Positions 51,110-62,005 of a DNA stretch of 64,000 bases are shown here, piece after piece. The stretch spans positions 18,981,501-19,045,500 of the forward strand of contig NC_088303.1 in NCBI RefSeq assembly GCF_032854445.1, read 5' to 3'. Each line of letters begins with the position of its first letter. The stretch's first letter is position 1. The notes beneath the pieces were generated by a model that made no database searches, was not told the DNA's origin, and worked only from the letters and a program-made list of their open reading frames with translations. The DNA is from Liolophura sinensis. Its lineage: Eukaryota > Mollusca > Polyplacophora > Chitonida > Chitonidae. The position numbers and the translations under genes are program-made.

Positions 51110-51182
51110 AAAATCAGGCCCTCTCCAGTTTCCTCATACCATAATACTGGCCGCCATCGTATAATTGAAATATTATAGAAGT
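51110..51182 (+). mobile_element. V-SINE-like tail fragment
   Basis: TTTCCTCATACCATAATACT, GGCCGCCATCGTATAATTGA and AATATT. The tail itself is lost. Confidence 0.75.
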
Positions 51183-51985
51183 GAAAGTAAGTTCGCATAG
51201 TAATTAAAAAATATAACACAACAAAAGTGCTCTCAAATGACCATTTTCTCTGTGGAGGGTACTGTCCATATACATCAAAGTCGTGTAAGCTGCAGTCCTT
51301 TATGAAAGGCAACTTTTGTGGATTTAAATACGTCATAAATGGCTAATATTTAAAAATCCAGCTTCTTACAACAACTTGGTGAGATATTTTGTGATCCCCT
51401 CGAAGTTACCCGTCTCTTCTGACATCTCAACAGGTGGGTTTCTTTTTATATCTTTTTTCATGCACAGTTAGCATCTTTTTTTTTATTCCTGCAAACTGTC
51501 AGCTAGTAGCTTAATTGCGTGTCCGCGATATATACATAAATGAAACCTCTAAACTGCTTTAATCCCCTACTACTCTCCTTATGCAGAGGACCATAGCCGT
51601 AGGCCTACTCAACCTCTGCTGAAAAGCCAGCACATCTCGCATACGGTGACGTAAACGTAGTTATTTAACATAATCCTGGCCGATTAATGGAAACGACTCT
51701 ACTATCTCCTTGTAAGTCGTAAACAGTAAATGACAGTTGGCATGTGCAGACACCTATAGCTCTATATACAACAATCATGCGATTCGATGGCCACGCCAAA
51801 GACATGGAGAGATTTTTTAGATTTACAAGGTTTACTGTAGAATTTGTTCAGCACAGGTACTATCCACAGTGAATAATCGTGTCGTGACAGCCCAAAGGCG
51901 TGATTTGACGACGGAAAGTAAGACTTCTGTGGACCTCCTGAACACTTTCTACTTCGTCTTCTCTGGCGTTGTTGTGGTAAAAGGA

Positions 51986-52168
51986 GGGGGCTATGTCTGC
52001 ATGCCATGTTCCGTGAGATTAAATAAATTAGAAAAGGCTATACGGAAAGAAGAAACCTGCAAACTAGAGAGGGGTGATATTTGCAAGGATATTAAAGAGA
52101 AAACGAGCAAACAGAGTGGCTCGAATGGGCGTCGGAAGTCCATCTCCCTGCATTTAGCACAGATATAG
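51986..52168 (+). CDS. Possible coding fragment with Cys and Lys/Glu-rich segment, unknown
   Basis: This plus-strand frame reads GGGYVCMPCSVRLNKLEKAI, then a Lys/Glu-rich helix-like run and a basic SNGRRKS region before the stop at 52168. A C..C pair followed by a coiled-coil-like basic segment resembles the N-terminal 'YVC..C...L..L..' blocks of uncharacterised repeat-encoded proteins in invertebrates, but I cannot name a family. The frame extends upstream to 51869, but that part looks non-coding and an AG (GGTAAAAG|GAGG) precedes the coding-looking stretch. It could be an exon or a piece of a transposon ORF. Confidence is low. Confidence 0.25.
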   Translation, partial: GGYVCMPCSVRLNKLEKAIRKEETCKLERGDICKDIKEKTSKQSGSNGRRKSISLHLAQI

Positions 52169-53164
52169 AGCTATCGCCCCTACGGCGGAGAAAGAAAATG
52201 CTTCAGTCAGTTTTGCTCCACTACCACAACCTGTTTTGTAAGTTAGTTGAAGTTGCAGTGTGTTGAAGTCCAGATCATGCCGGCTTCTTCTCCGGCCTCC
52301 CCTGCATTCCCTATCTACTACATGTAAACAGGAATATATTTTCTCAGTTGTGTATTAGACTGAACTCTTGCTTTTGTGGAATTGGGGGTATTTGCTATGA
52401 TACAAAACAGTATACCAACTTTTAATATTTTTTTTCCTAACTTGTGAGAGACTTGTATATATACTTATTTATTAGTCAGGAAATTTATGAAAGTAAACTA
52501 AATTCATTGATATATATATACTTTTAGTTAGACTAAATGAAAATGTGTGATGATGTACATGTACAATACCTAGTTTTCATACTAGTGATACTTTTAATAT
52601 TAACCTGAATAGTTCTCATATACTGGTAAGTTGTCAAACACGTGTTCAGGGCAGCTGTTACGACTAAAGCATTAGAGCCATGTTTATACCATTCCTTTAT
52701 GATTTTTACATATTTTATAATAAAAACATGTATGTCTGTATTAACAATCTTAAGAGATCTTGAGTGAATTTATATGTATCTAGTGAAGCTGTAGTAAAGC
52801 TGCAACATGCTTGTTGATACATGTTTGTGTAACACATACTAAACACTGTAAAAGACAACGACATAGGAAAAGCTTAATATGCTTTGTATACATTTTATAT
52901 CAATAAGATGATCTTTCCTTTTACATGTAGGGAGTCCTGGAATATGGTGTGTTTAACATATATGCATTGGTTCAGAACAAAAGACATCAGAAGAGTGAGA
53001 ATGCATCTGTAATGTGAAAGTATTGCACTGATAATGTGTACAGATGAGATAGGTTTCTTTTTCATATGTGGTAATCCAAATGTTACCAAAGTAAAACTAT
53101 TTCATCTCAAGATCAGATATGTTGTGTCAGTGTCTTCTGTTTATCTAGCATTCTCATCCTGTTA

Positions 53165-53412
53165 ATTTATTTATTTCATTGGTGTTTTAAGCCGTACTCA
53201 AGAATATTTCACTTATATGACGGCGGCCAGCATTATGGTGGATTAAAGTTGCTTACAGCTGTGAGTGCACTGTCCCCTTAATGCTGAAGGCCAAACGAGA
53301 AAGTTACAACTTCCTCTTTTAAGGTCTTAGGTGTGGCCGGTCCCAGAATTAACCCTGGATCTATCGCCACCGAAGAGGACGCTCTAACCAACTCAGCTAT
53401 CGGGACCGGTAC
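53165..53412 (-). mobile_element. Chimeric SINE: tRNA head of one family on a V-SINE-like tail
   Basis: On the minus strand the element starts with ACCGGTCCCGATAGCTGAGT and GGTTAGAGCGTCCTCTTCGG (A-box region). Next come GACCTTAAAAGAGGAAGTTG and TTCAGCATTAAGGGGACAGT, which match the 3391-3731 SINE. It then switches to CCACCATAATGCTGGCCGCC, GAGTACGGCTTAAAACACCA and an AAATAAATAAAT tail, which are the V-SINE-like 3' end. Confidence 0.8.
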
Positions 53413-53826
53413 TTACAGCTCTGATAGACATTTCGACGAGTTGAATTTTAACCGTTACCAGCCCAAAGTCCACTTTACAGAAGGGTCAGCAGCTTCAGAG
53501 CACGGAAACTGTACTTGAATCTTCTTTCTAAAGATAAACAGTTCAAACTGGGCGGTACTCGGGTGGGAGGGTAGCAGAAAGGGTTGAAAACGGACAACGT
53601 TCATAAGTTTCCTTGTGTGGATGTAAACGTCTTAAAATAAATCTTCTTCTACAGTTGTCCAAAATATTCTTCAGGAACAACTGTATGCTAAACCTTTCTT
53701 TACCCTCTGACATAACAAAATATGAAATATGAAAGTTATGTCACTATTTTTTGACTTGTTTAATACCATTTCCAAGAACTTTTCAGTTATATGATGGCGG
53801 TCGGTTTTATGGGCCGTTAATCCAAG

Positions 53827-54085
53827 TATTTATTTATTTGAATGGTGTTTTACGCCGCATCATTATTTCGCTTATACTCCTTATGCCAGCATTATAAGCA
53901 GATCACAGGGGAAACCCATGGCCATCTTCAGGTTGCTGGTAAACCATCCATCTTTGGCAAGTTTTTAGAAACTTTCCCACGTATATGCTACACACCATAT
54001 TGGAGGAAAACAAATGATCTTCATTCGCTGCGCAAATTATTTCCTGTCCATTGTCGGGTTCAGATCAGCCCAATACTTTATGTGT
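53827..54085 (-). mobile_element. V-SINE-like element, long but diverged
   Basis: Read on the plus strand: ATTTATTTATTTGAATGGTG, TTTTACGCCGCATCATTATT, GGGGAAACCCATGGCCATCT, TCAGGTTGCTGGTAAACC and CTTTCCCACGTATATGC, extending into the tRNA-related half. Confidence 0.8.
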
Positions 54086-54299
54086 TATATGGACTAAAAC
54101 CATCTTGAGCAACTAGACTACGACTCATTGTCCCGCATTATTATTTACTATCTTAGTAGATCTGATATGTTACAGTTTGTAGTCATGTCGCCTTGTGCAA
54201 GTGAGAGAACTATCAACCATATTTAAATTATCAGAAAACAAAGAGAACGATAAAGGAAAAAAACAACCTTTACACGGTTCATCGGTTTTGCTTATTGAA

Positions 54300-54340
54300 G
54301 GGACAAAACTCCGTCGCACAAGAAAACGGAGTTTTGTCCC
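54300..54340. other. Perfect 15-bp inverted repeat (hairpin)
   Basis: GGGACAAAACTCCGT at 54300-54314 pairs exactly with ACGGAGTTTTGTCCC at 54326-54340 across an 11-base spacer. Function unknown; it could be a tiny foldback element or the stem of a transcript. Confidence 0.85.
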
Positions 54341-55429
54341 CTAAGAGTTGTATACGAGATTACATCAATGCCCAGTCTGTGGCTGTAATGTTGTTCACAA
54401 TTTCAGTGGGTTTTTGTGACTGTTCATTTGTGACGGATTAAATCAAAGGATATTTCGCGCCAGGTGAATCGCAAATGAATTTGTTTCCGCAGATAACATA
54501 TAAGACAAGGCGAACATTTGGTCATTATGTATAAGATATATCCATCGTTATGTTACATTGTTCGAGTCACCCTGCTAATATTGTACATACGGCGATTTAT
54601 CTCGACTTTGCCTGCATTAATCTGAGTCAACACAAGCTGGGTTCAAGTATACAGGGTGTGAAATTGTCCGTTGTGAGCAGCCATGTTTAACAAGAGAGAT
54701 ACATCTGTTGTCTTTTTTCTTTAAGCCAGTCTCCCAGCTATCTGTAAAATCAGTCAAACTCAATACCAAAACTGCCTTTAGTCACTGACTCGTAACAACA
54801 CAAGCTCTACACATGGATATGTTGAAAGTTTACATTCTTGCACAGAAATGAAGTTAGAATACTTTATCTAATTCATGATGTTAAACTGAATAAGCTCGTT
54901 ATCGAAGGCAAAAACGCATTGCCTCGGGTGATATTAGATATTGGATTCAATATGTTTTGTCGGAGGGCAACACCAGTTGCCTAAACTGCTATCGACTCTA
55001 AACCCTGTTTATGACGCTGTCATATTTGACATTATTCGCACGTTTTAGTATAATATAACCTTCATAAATGAAATTTATTTTATCTCATATAGTATATTAT
55101 CACACCGCAGAATGCTTCAAGAGTTGGACGTTAGGAAATTCTAGCCAATTCATTGAGACAGTAGTGTAGACTGAGTTAATGGGCCCACGCTCAAAGAAAT
55201 AGACTATAGTAAGCTCTGGTAACTCTGACCTGAGGAAAACGATAGGCTTACAGTCTACCTGATGTAATAATTAATGCTGGAGTACTTTTTGTCCAACTGA
55301 AGGCATGTTACATCTAATTCAATCATCAAACCAACAAAGGTAAATATACAAACTTCTGTTCACTGGAAATACATTTGAATGTTACATGGAAGCGACAATC
55401 ACTGCGGACCCGTGGGATATAGCGCTGTA

Positions 55430-55570
55430 TTTTATCTATTTATTTGATTGGTGTTTTACGCCGTACTCAAGAATATTTCACTTATTCGGCGGCAGCCAGC
55501 ATTATGATGGAAGGAAACCGGGCAAAGCCCGGGAAAAACCCACGACCACCCGCTGGTTGCTGCATAACAT
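55430..55570 (-). mobile_element. V-SINE-like element, well preserved, 5'-truncated
   Basis: Read on the plus strand: ATTTATTTGATTGGTGTTTT, ACGCCGTACTCAAGAATATT, CGGCGGCAGCCAGCATTATG, CCGGGCAAAGCCCGGGAAAA and ACCCACGACCACCCGCTGGT. Confidence 0.93.
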
Positions 55571-55721
55571 GGTAAGAGGTTTGTATCAGTTTATCACACA
55601 CTGTGTCCATACCGATATATAATGAAATAGTTTTACTTTATTCTGCAGTGTAAAATTCATGCCACTGAAGTTTTTTTTTTTTTTACTAAAACAGACTCAA
55701 ATTTGTGATAATCAAACATGG

Positions 55722-56164
55722 TCACGGAACAGCAGCTTCTCTGCATGTGCACGAAACAGCAGCTTCTCTGTGTGTGAACAAAACGGCAGCTTCTCTGTGT
55801 GTGAACAAAACGGCAGCTTCTCTGTCTGTGAACGAAACATCAGAATCTCTGTGTGAACGAAACACCAGCTCCTCTGCCTGTGAACGAAACACCAGCTTCC
55901 CTACGTGTGAACGAAACACCAGCTTCTCTACGTGTGAACGAAAAATCAGCTTCTCTGTGTGTGAATGAAACACCAGCTTCTCTGTCTGTGAACGAAACAT
56001 CAGCTTCTCTGTGTGTGAATGAAACACCAGCTTACTTCCCTGTCTGTGAACGAAACAGCTGCTTTTCTGTGTGTGAACGAAACAGCAGCTTCCCTGTCTG
56101 CGAACAAAACAGTAGCTTCTCTGTCTGTGAGCGAAACACCAGCTTCTCTGTCTGTGAACGAATA
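55722..56164. repeat. Minisatellite, 27-bp unit
   Basis: About 16 units of GTGTGAACGAAACACCAGCT followed by TCTCTGT. The 27-bp period is nine codons, and the unit has no stop in most frames, so overlapping repeat frames open on both strands (for example SFSVCERNT on plus, and EKLVFRSHT on minus). I treat it as non-coding because competing frames are equally open. Confidence 0.93.
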
Positions 56165-57021
56165 CGTGGGGTTATATTCGTATTGGTATGTGTACTGATG
56201 CCATAAAAACATAAAAATATATTTTTCTCAAGAGATTGTGAGGCTAATCTAATCAATGACGCTGGACTTCGCGAGTTTGACTTTGGGTATCGTTCAGCAG
56301 TGATACTATTTTAACTGTGATAAAACAGTGGTAACTGTGGTATTTGCCCTACTTCCCTTACTGATGTACATTTGATATCTGACTGGAATTGACGGCTTTC
56401 ACTGCCAGAATATCCAAAGTGGTGTTTTACCTTAATGTCCTTGGCATGACCGACATGGAGTCAGTATTTTGCGCCAACGATTCCATTTCCCTCACTGAGG
56501 TAACGTAATATAATTATCGACTGTCTTTCGGTCAATCAGCCCTGTGTTCGCGGTGAACCTTTTTTCACCCTGGTGTTGAAAACTGCACGAATATTTCACA
56601 GTCTTCTGCCCTTCAATTTCAACTGGCTTCATTACCTTCATTGCCAATAAAACAGCTTTTAGTACCTGACCATCGCTGTTTTACATTTTGAATACCCTAG
56701 GGGAGTACAGCCCGACACTGGAGTCATCTCCATCCATCTGTAAATGAATTTCCTCTCCTCACAAACCAGATTTGAAAACCAACATTCTTTTACACGGACA
56801 TAAACGCAGCTGTATGACTTAGCACCCAATCTCCATCCAGACGACTTATTTGCCATGCCTCGCGCATGAGAGAAGTTAAGTCGTATTCCGGCAGGTTATT
56901 TCTACGAAACAATTACGCCTAGGTCAACGGTTAGAATCCAAGTCTCTCTGGCCTGCCGGATGCTAGAAAAGGGAGGGTTGTCAATAGTGAGTCTAATCAT
57001 TTACTGTCAACGGTATACTTT

Positions 57022-57265
57022 GAGACTCAGGTTCACGAAACTGTTTTAGACCTAACTCAGACTTAGTTTAAATTCGAAACAGTTTACAGCTCTAAAATTG
57101 TTATTTAGTTTAGGAATTTATATTTTTAATATTTAGAGCTGTCATAAGCTTATATGATAAAATTGAAAATAAGTTCTTGAGATCAAAAATAAGTTCAGGG
57201 ATTATACCACAAATTAAGACTACTTCTGACTTAAGTCTAAGAAGTCTTTGTGATTCTGGGGCCTA
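57022..57265. mobile_element. Foldback repeat with TTAAGTC-rich arms
   Basis: The left arm GACTCAGGTTCACGAAACTG...AGACTTAG loosely matches the reverse complement of the right arm, CTAGGCCCCAGAATCACAAA...AGACTTAAGTC. No ORF. Confidence 0.4.
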
Positions 57266-58599
57266 GTGGACTGGATCATTTTAGGATCATAGAAAAAAGT
57301 TGTCAACTGAAGACAATTTTCTAAAATATCCTTTATTGTATAAAAATTCTAATCTTCACCTGACAAGTTAATCTACATCCCACATGATAAGTACGTATTA
57401 CTCATTGGCTCATTATACAGTCAAACGTGTATAACTGGAGAAATCGGCATCTGGTGATACCAGCTGTGCTAACAGGCACATGTAACTCTCACGGTGAGAG
57501 CTCACCGATGTAAAACAGCAGTAAACTATAGAACATAATTATATTTATTACAGGGAGGAAGTCGACAATTTTCATTAACGTACTGCTATGCTGAATACAA
57601 AATTGCTTTATTTGGTTCGTATTGTCGTAATTACAATGTATTTCGACGTATGTATATGTCTTACATTTCAGAAAATATCTGATTCGTACTGACCACAATA
57701 CACCCCGTCTCCACGAGTTTCGGAAAGTCAGTTTTCTGCACATCTTAAAGTATCATAGCAAAAGACTGCAGGTCGCCTTTCTGAAACGCGACAGAAGCGA
57801 GATACGAACTTACGCGGCGTTATATACAATATGTAGATTCGTTCACCGATGAGGTACTCCGTAAATGGAAAAGTGACGTACAACATTTGCAGTGAGACAG
57901 GATGGATTGAGCACACTATATTGATACAAAACAAAAACAGAAAGATTCCAAGATGTGAACCAGAAGATCTTTCAATAGAAAAACAGATAAAACTTCAAAA
58001 ACTTTATCACATGTCGATTTATAGAAAACCCATAACAAGTGGGGTTAACATTGCCTCTTAGTGCATATTGCCCCCGAACCAATAACTAATAACAATTTGG
58101 TGTTGGTTTAAGTGACATTCAAGACAACAATATAGTTAGATCTTTAGTTTCGTTTGAAAAAATCAGTGGCGCCAGTAACTAAAATCTGTATATACATATA
58201 CAAACATATTTACTTGGCAAATAGGTACAGCATGACTAACAATACAGATGTCACAGTCCGTGGTCTAAAGTAGTAGAATTAAGAGACACTTATATATTAA
58301 TACCATTCTGACAGCATTCCAAACGAAGGCAAATGGAATTTAAGCACGATTGAATTAAAGTTAATACTTGGCGTAACTCTTGTTTAAGTGGTTTAACAAC
58401 CACAACAGGTAAATGATAATGACAATTAAATGATTTTAATTCATAAATCACCATTGTCGTTGGTCGACAACTAAAGACAGGAATCATGCGCGTTTATAAA
58501 ACTGGACAAACAACTTTGTTTAAAGTAAAAGAAAGCTATAATGGGAAGTAAGGTTTATCATACAGACAATTGAAAACTATGCGTAAAAATACTTTATTT

Positions 58600-58930
58600 A
58601 ACTTTTCAGATTTTTAAGAGTGTTGAAAAGTATTGAAATATTTTCATAGTAAGGTGGGTATAATTAGCCAAATTGGTGGTATCTAGGAATTCTGACGTCA
58701 CATCGCCAGTTTTTCCTGATGTTTACCAGAAGGAAGGAATTTTTGGAAATGTTTTATCAGTAATATTTTACTCGTGGGTAAAAAGAATTATTCCAACATT
58801 CAATGTTGTGATTAGAGTTGGAAAACTTCCTGTGAAGTCCTATACACGAGTTCCTAACCTCTGATGGTATGGTCTATAAAGCCCACCTTGGAATTCAAAT
58901 GTCTTTTCCTTTAAGATACTTACAAAGTAA
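58600..58930. mobile_element. Non-autonomous inverted-repeat element (MITE-like), copy 2
   Basis: The left end (CAGATTTTTAAGAGTGTTGA, AAAGTATTGAAATATTTTCA, AAGGTGGGTATAA) corresponds to the reverse complement of the right end (GGTCTATAAAGCCCACCTTG, GAATTCAAATGTCTTTTCC). The interior TGACGTCACA and the ends match the copy at 6470-6812. Confidence 0.6.
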
Positions 58931-59224
58931 TTACAAGTGGAATGTGACGGAAGAGATGTACAACAAATGATAGTTAACCGATTAAGAAACAGTTACGATT
59001 AGAGGGACTGTTTAGAAGAACCAGAAGACAGGGTGCAACAAAGTGTCAGCTTGATGGATGCACCACGATTCATTATCCCGATTTACCCCGGTTATCGAAA
59101 ACCCCATTATCCCCAAGTTACCAAGCATTCAAGTATGAAAATATATGTTAACCTCTGTTAAACTGTGAAACGTATACAAACGTGGGGAAAAATTACTGTT
59201 TGATATTTAAGACTTTACCATACA

Positions 59225-59608
59225 TTATGGAACCTTGGAGTGAGAATTTAGTCTCCAGCTTAAACCCTCAACCTACAATAAACAGTCGGTTCTAATAGGG
59301 GAACCTACAACAAGCCGAGGGTTCAAATAGAGGAGCCTCCAACAAGCCGAGATTTCCATCAGAGGAACCTATAACAAGCCGAGAGTTTAAATGGAGGAAC
59401 CTGCAATAAGCCAAGGCTTTTTAATTGAAGAACCTACAACATGCCGAGGATTCCAACAGTGGAACCTACCAGAAGCCAAGATTCCAATAGATTCCAGTAA
59501 AGGGACCTCCAACAAGCCCAGGATTCAAAAAGTGAAGCCATCAACAAACCAAGGATTCCAATAAAGGAACATGCAACAAGCCAAGGATTCCAATAAAGGA
59601 GCCTACTG
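59225..59608. repeat. Minisatellite, 31-32-bp unit
   Basis: About a dozen imperfect copies of GGAACCTACAACAAGCCRAG with GATTCCAATAR appended. The period is 32 bp between the units at 59341, 59373 and 59405. Confidence 0.88.
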
Positions 59609-59874
59609 TATGTCATTATAACTGTGTTGGCACTAGGATGAGCTGCCTTGGAAATTCCGTATCTTTGTACAAAAGGGAACACTTTACCAAACCACAGCTT
59701 TGGTGCGTTGCTAAAGGCATTTACATGACAACCATTTACCCTAAAAAGCATTCGCTAAATGAGTCTCTGGCTTGGAAATTCCCTTTCACACTTTGGCGTA
59801 CAGTTCCGATAAGCATTCATCTCCACGGAGAAAACGGGATGGGAAACTAATACACAGTGATGAGGTTCATTTCC

Positions 59875-60036
59875 TCAAATCAGCTCTACACAACCGTACA
59901 GACAGGCCTCCGTGATTGAACACTGCGAACCGCCGTACGCTGAATCCATCCCGGGTAGCGTGAAATCGGAGAGCTGTACCACGCGAGCTGACAGATCCGT
60001 CTGAGCGATCCCCTGTAAGGCCACGTTCAATTCTTT
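59875..60036 (-). other. GC-rich open frame just 3' of the SLC7 stop
   Basis: A 53-codon frame begins after an in-frame TGA (60037-60039) and ends in TGA at 59875-59877. It contains LNVALQGIAQTDLSARVVQL and a C-terminal part with three Cys. Its composition is more coding-like than the surrounding AT-rich DNA, but no clear splice acceptor or start codon begins it and I recognise no family. It may be SLC7 3' UTR or an alternative terminal exon. Confidence 0.2.
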
Positions 60037-60186
60037 TCAGGATAATATCAATAATATCGACCACCCATAAGTAATTCACACTCTCATCCAGTTTTCACGC
60101 TTAAAATTCACTCGAAACTCTACTACCATGTGGAACTGTTGAAATGAACGTGACTGGGAATATAACCGGTTAACACATGCTGATGG

Positions 60187-60302
60187 TCAGTTATAGGCAT
60201 CGTACACTCCATAGATGTCGAAACCGTCGGACAAATCGTCAAAGTTCACCTCCTCACAAAAAGCACAGTTGAGCAACTTTTGGCAAAATAAGGTAAGCAT
60301 AT
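60187..60302 (-). CDS. SLC7 light-chain amino acid transporter, last coding exon (C-terminal tail)
   Basis: A strong acceptor, TTGTTTTTTCTGTTTTAG|ATATG, enters in phase 1 so that the split codon reads GAT (Asp). The tail is MLTLFCQKLLNCAFCEE, then an acidic/aromatic run ending DIYGVYDAYN and a TGA at 60187-60189. The 'D..LTL..QK......PE' pattern of SLC7A8-type C-termini matches the start of the tail. The acidic end has no counterpart that I recognise. The gene therefore ends in this window, giving 153 C-terminal residues over the three exons. No convincing polyadenylation signal was seen just downstream on the minus strand. Confidence 0.85.
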
Positions 60303-60609
60303 CTAAAACAGAAAAAACAAGAAAAGCGGAAATTAATTTTCCTTTGCACTTGTTACGAGGTTTTGTATGCAACACGGAATTAAGTATAAAACGGAAATTA
60401 AATTGTGGTGAGTTAAAAAAAAGTCCTCTTTTTCTCCTCTTACATTTAATTTTCTCTGCCTTGAGTTTAATTTTTTCATGCTGCATTAGCTCAATGGATA
60501 AAGACTTTCAGAACAGAACACTTTCAACACGCATTGCCAGCCGCACATTTGAACCTTTTTGTCTGTCCATAGTCCTCAACAGATACAGCTACATGTTTGG
60601 TGTAGAGAA

Positions 60610-60945
60610 TGGCTTAATGTCGCAGCCAAACCAGCGAGACCAGCCCCGTATTAGTCAAGCAACTTAAGACTAAAGTCATAAAGTGCTATTCCTTAAAAAG
60701 ACAAACTCAGAACAGGGAGGAACTCAAATAGTGGTTAAAACTTTGTCCTACAACAAAGAATCAGCGTACAAATTTTAAAATTTTTACTTTCTCCATAGCA
60801 GAACAATGTATATTACTCACAATTTCAGTTCTTTCCCGTTTGAGTTTGGCTTTTTACGGACTAGCAATTTATGACTTTAGTCTTAAGTTGCATGATAAAT
60901 ACGAGACCTGGACTCGCCGAGGATCGATCTTATGGGACATTAGGT
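60610..60945. mobile_element. Inverted-repeat element with ~65-bp high-identity arms
   Basis: GCAACTTAAGACTAAAGTCA at 60659 and its exact reverse complement ending at 60891 are the inner arms, continuing with AAACTCAGAACAGGGA against AAACTCAAACGGGAAA. Weaker inverted similarity extends outward: AATACGGGGCTGGTCTCGC (minus, left) against AATACGAGACCTGGACTCGC (plus, right). No ORF. Confidence 0.65.
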
Positions 60946-61727
60946 GAATGAGTCTACCAGGTCACCAGCATGTTTCAGTTCAAATATGTACAAAGGTAGA
61001 CTGTAGTACCATCGTTGCCTTAATTCTGCCTACATTCTACATGTAATATGTTTTTGGCGTTGAGACTGTCCCTTGTTAAGGATGTAATGCAGCACACACT
61101 GCAAACATTTCTGATCTTAATTCATTTCATACTCTGCAATTTTTTCCAGCACACCGTGAGGGTTAGTGCACTGTGGCAATGTGATTGACGTTAAATCGCT
61201 GGCACACGTGGTGTCACGCTTATTCCTGCCTTTCAATCGGAACTTTTGGGTTCCCACGCACTGGGTGACCATACGCGGTGGATGGATCTTGTTTGTTGAA
61301 GACCACCTGCATTAAACGAGCATGCGTGGAATTCAGGCTTGGAAAGGTCCGTTAATAACATGCTAAAGGTCGGCGATATGCCAGGTTTTCTCCACTCCAC
61401 AATCTGCCGTTGCCTAGAAGTCAAACATTCTTGCGCATGGCATTTCACGATAATCAAATCAGAAACAAAATCTAGGTAAATAACCAAATTATTGCGATGT
61501 GCCTCAAGGTTATTTTTGTATTTTTTAAATACATTAGGATTAGCAAACATGTCCTTAAGATAAATACCGTGTTCCCTTCTTACTTTGTACGGTTCCTACA
61601 CACCACTATATAATATACAACATTACACATAAACTATTTCTCTGCTATCCAGAATCCAATAATATCTTAATGCTAGCTGAAAGGTTTTGTTTTACGATGC
61701 AGATTTGATTTAACCAGATTAGGTGTG

Positions 61728-61858
61728 TCGGGAACCTGCGGGTTTCCTCCGAGCTCTGCCCGATCTCCTCCCACTATAATGCCCGGTTTCCTCCCTCCGC
61801 CGTCGTATAAGTGGAACATTCTTGACTACGGCGTAAAACATCAATCCAATAAATAAAT
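61728..61858 (+). mobile_element. V-SINE-like element, 5'-truncated
   Basis: GGAACCTGCGGGTTTCCTCC, GAGCTCTGCCCGATCTCCTC, CACTATAATGCCCGGTTTCC, ACGGCGTAAAACATCAATCC and AATAAATAAAT. Confidence 0.9.
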
Positions 61859-61945
61859 AAATTCCACCACAATGCTGGCTGCCATTGTGTAAGTGAAATA
61901 TTGTTGAGTACGGCGAAAGACACCAATTAAATAAATACATAAATT
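61859..61945 (+). mobile_element. Second V-SINE-like tail directly after the first
   Basis: CCACCACAATGCTGGCTGCC, ATTGTGTAAGTGAAATATTG and CGGCGAAAGACACCAATTAA, with an AAATACATAAAT tail. Confidence 0.88.
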
Positions 61946-62005
61946 TAATCACATCAAGACTAGTTCCAAGAATCGGCTAATTTCCAAGGACAAAACAATA
62001 CGTAC

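Larger units (their letters stand above)
50833..60186. other. Intergenic region between the SLC7 3' end and the DUF4440-like fragment
   Basis: No supported full gene. It includes the Cys/Lys-rich frame near 52 kb, V-SINE fragments, a chimeric SINE, a perfect 15-bp hairpin, the 27-bp and 31-32-bp arrays and inverted-repeat elements, listed separately. I see nothing recognisable in 52.2-53.1, 54.4-55.4, 56.3-57.0 and 57.3-58.6 kb. Confidence 0.65.
60303..62005 (-). other. SLC7 last intron
   Basis: This GT-AG intron contains a tRNA-like stretch near 60481, an inverted repeat at 60610-60945 and two adjacent V-SINE-like tails at 61728-61945. The frames near 60.2-60.7 and 61.2-61.6 kb have no coding support. 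Confidence 0.8.

Noticed and set aside
60215-60667. 150-codon plus-strand frame
   Set aside because: It is antisense to the SLC7 terminal exon and runs into an inverted-repeat element; the sense exon has splice-site and family support.
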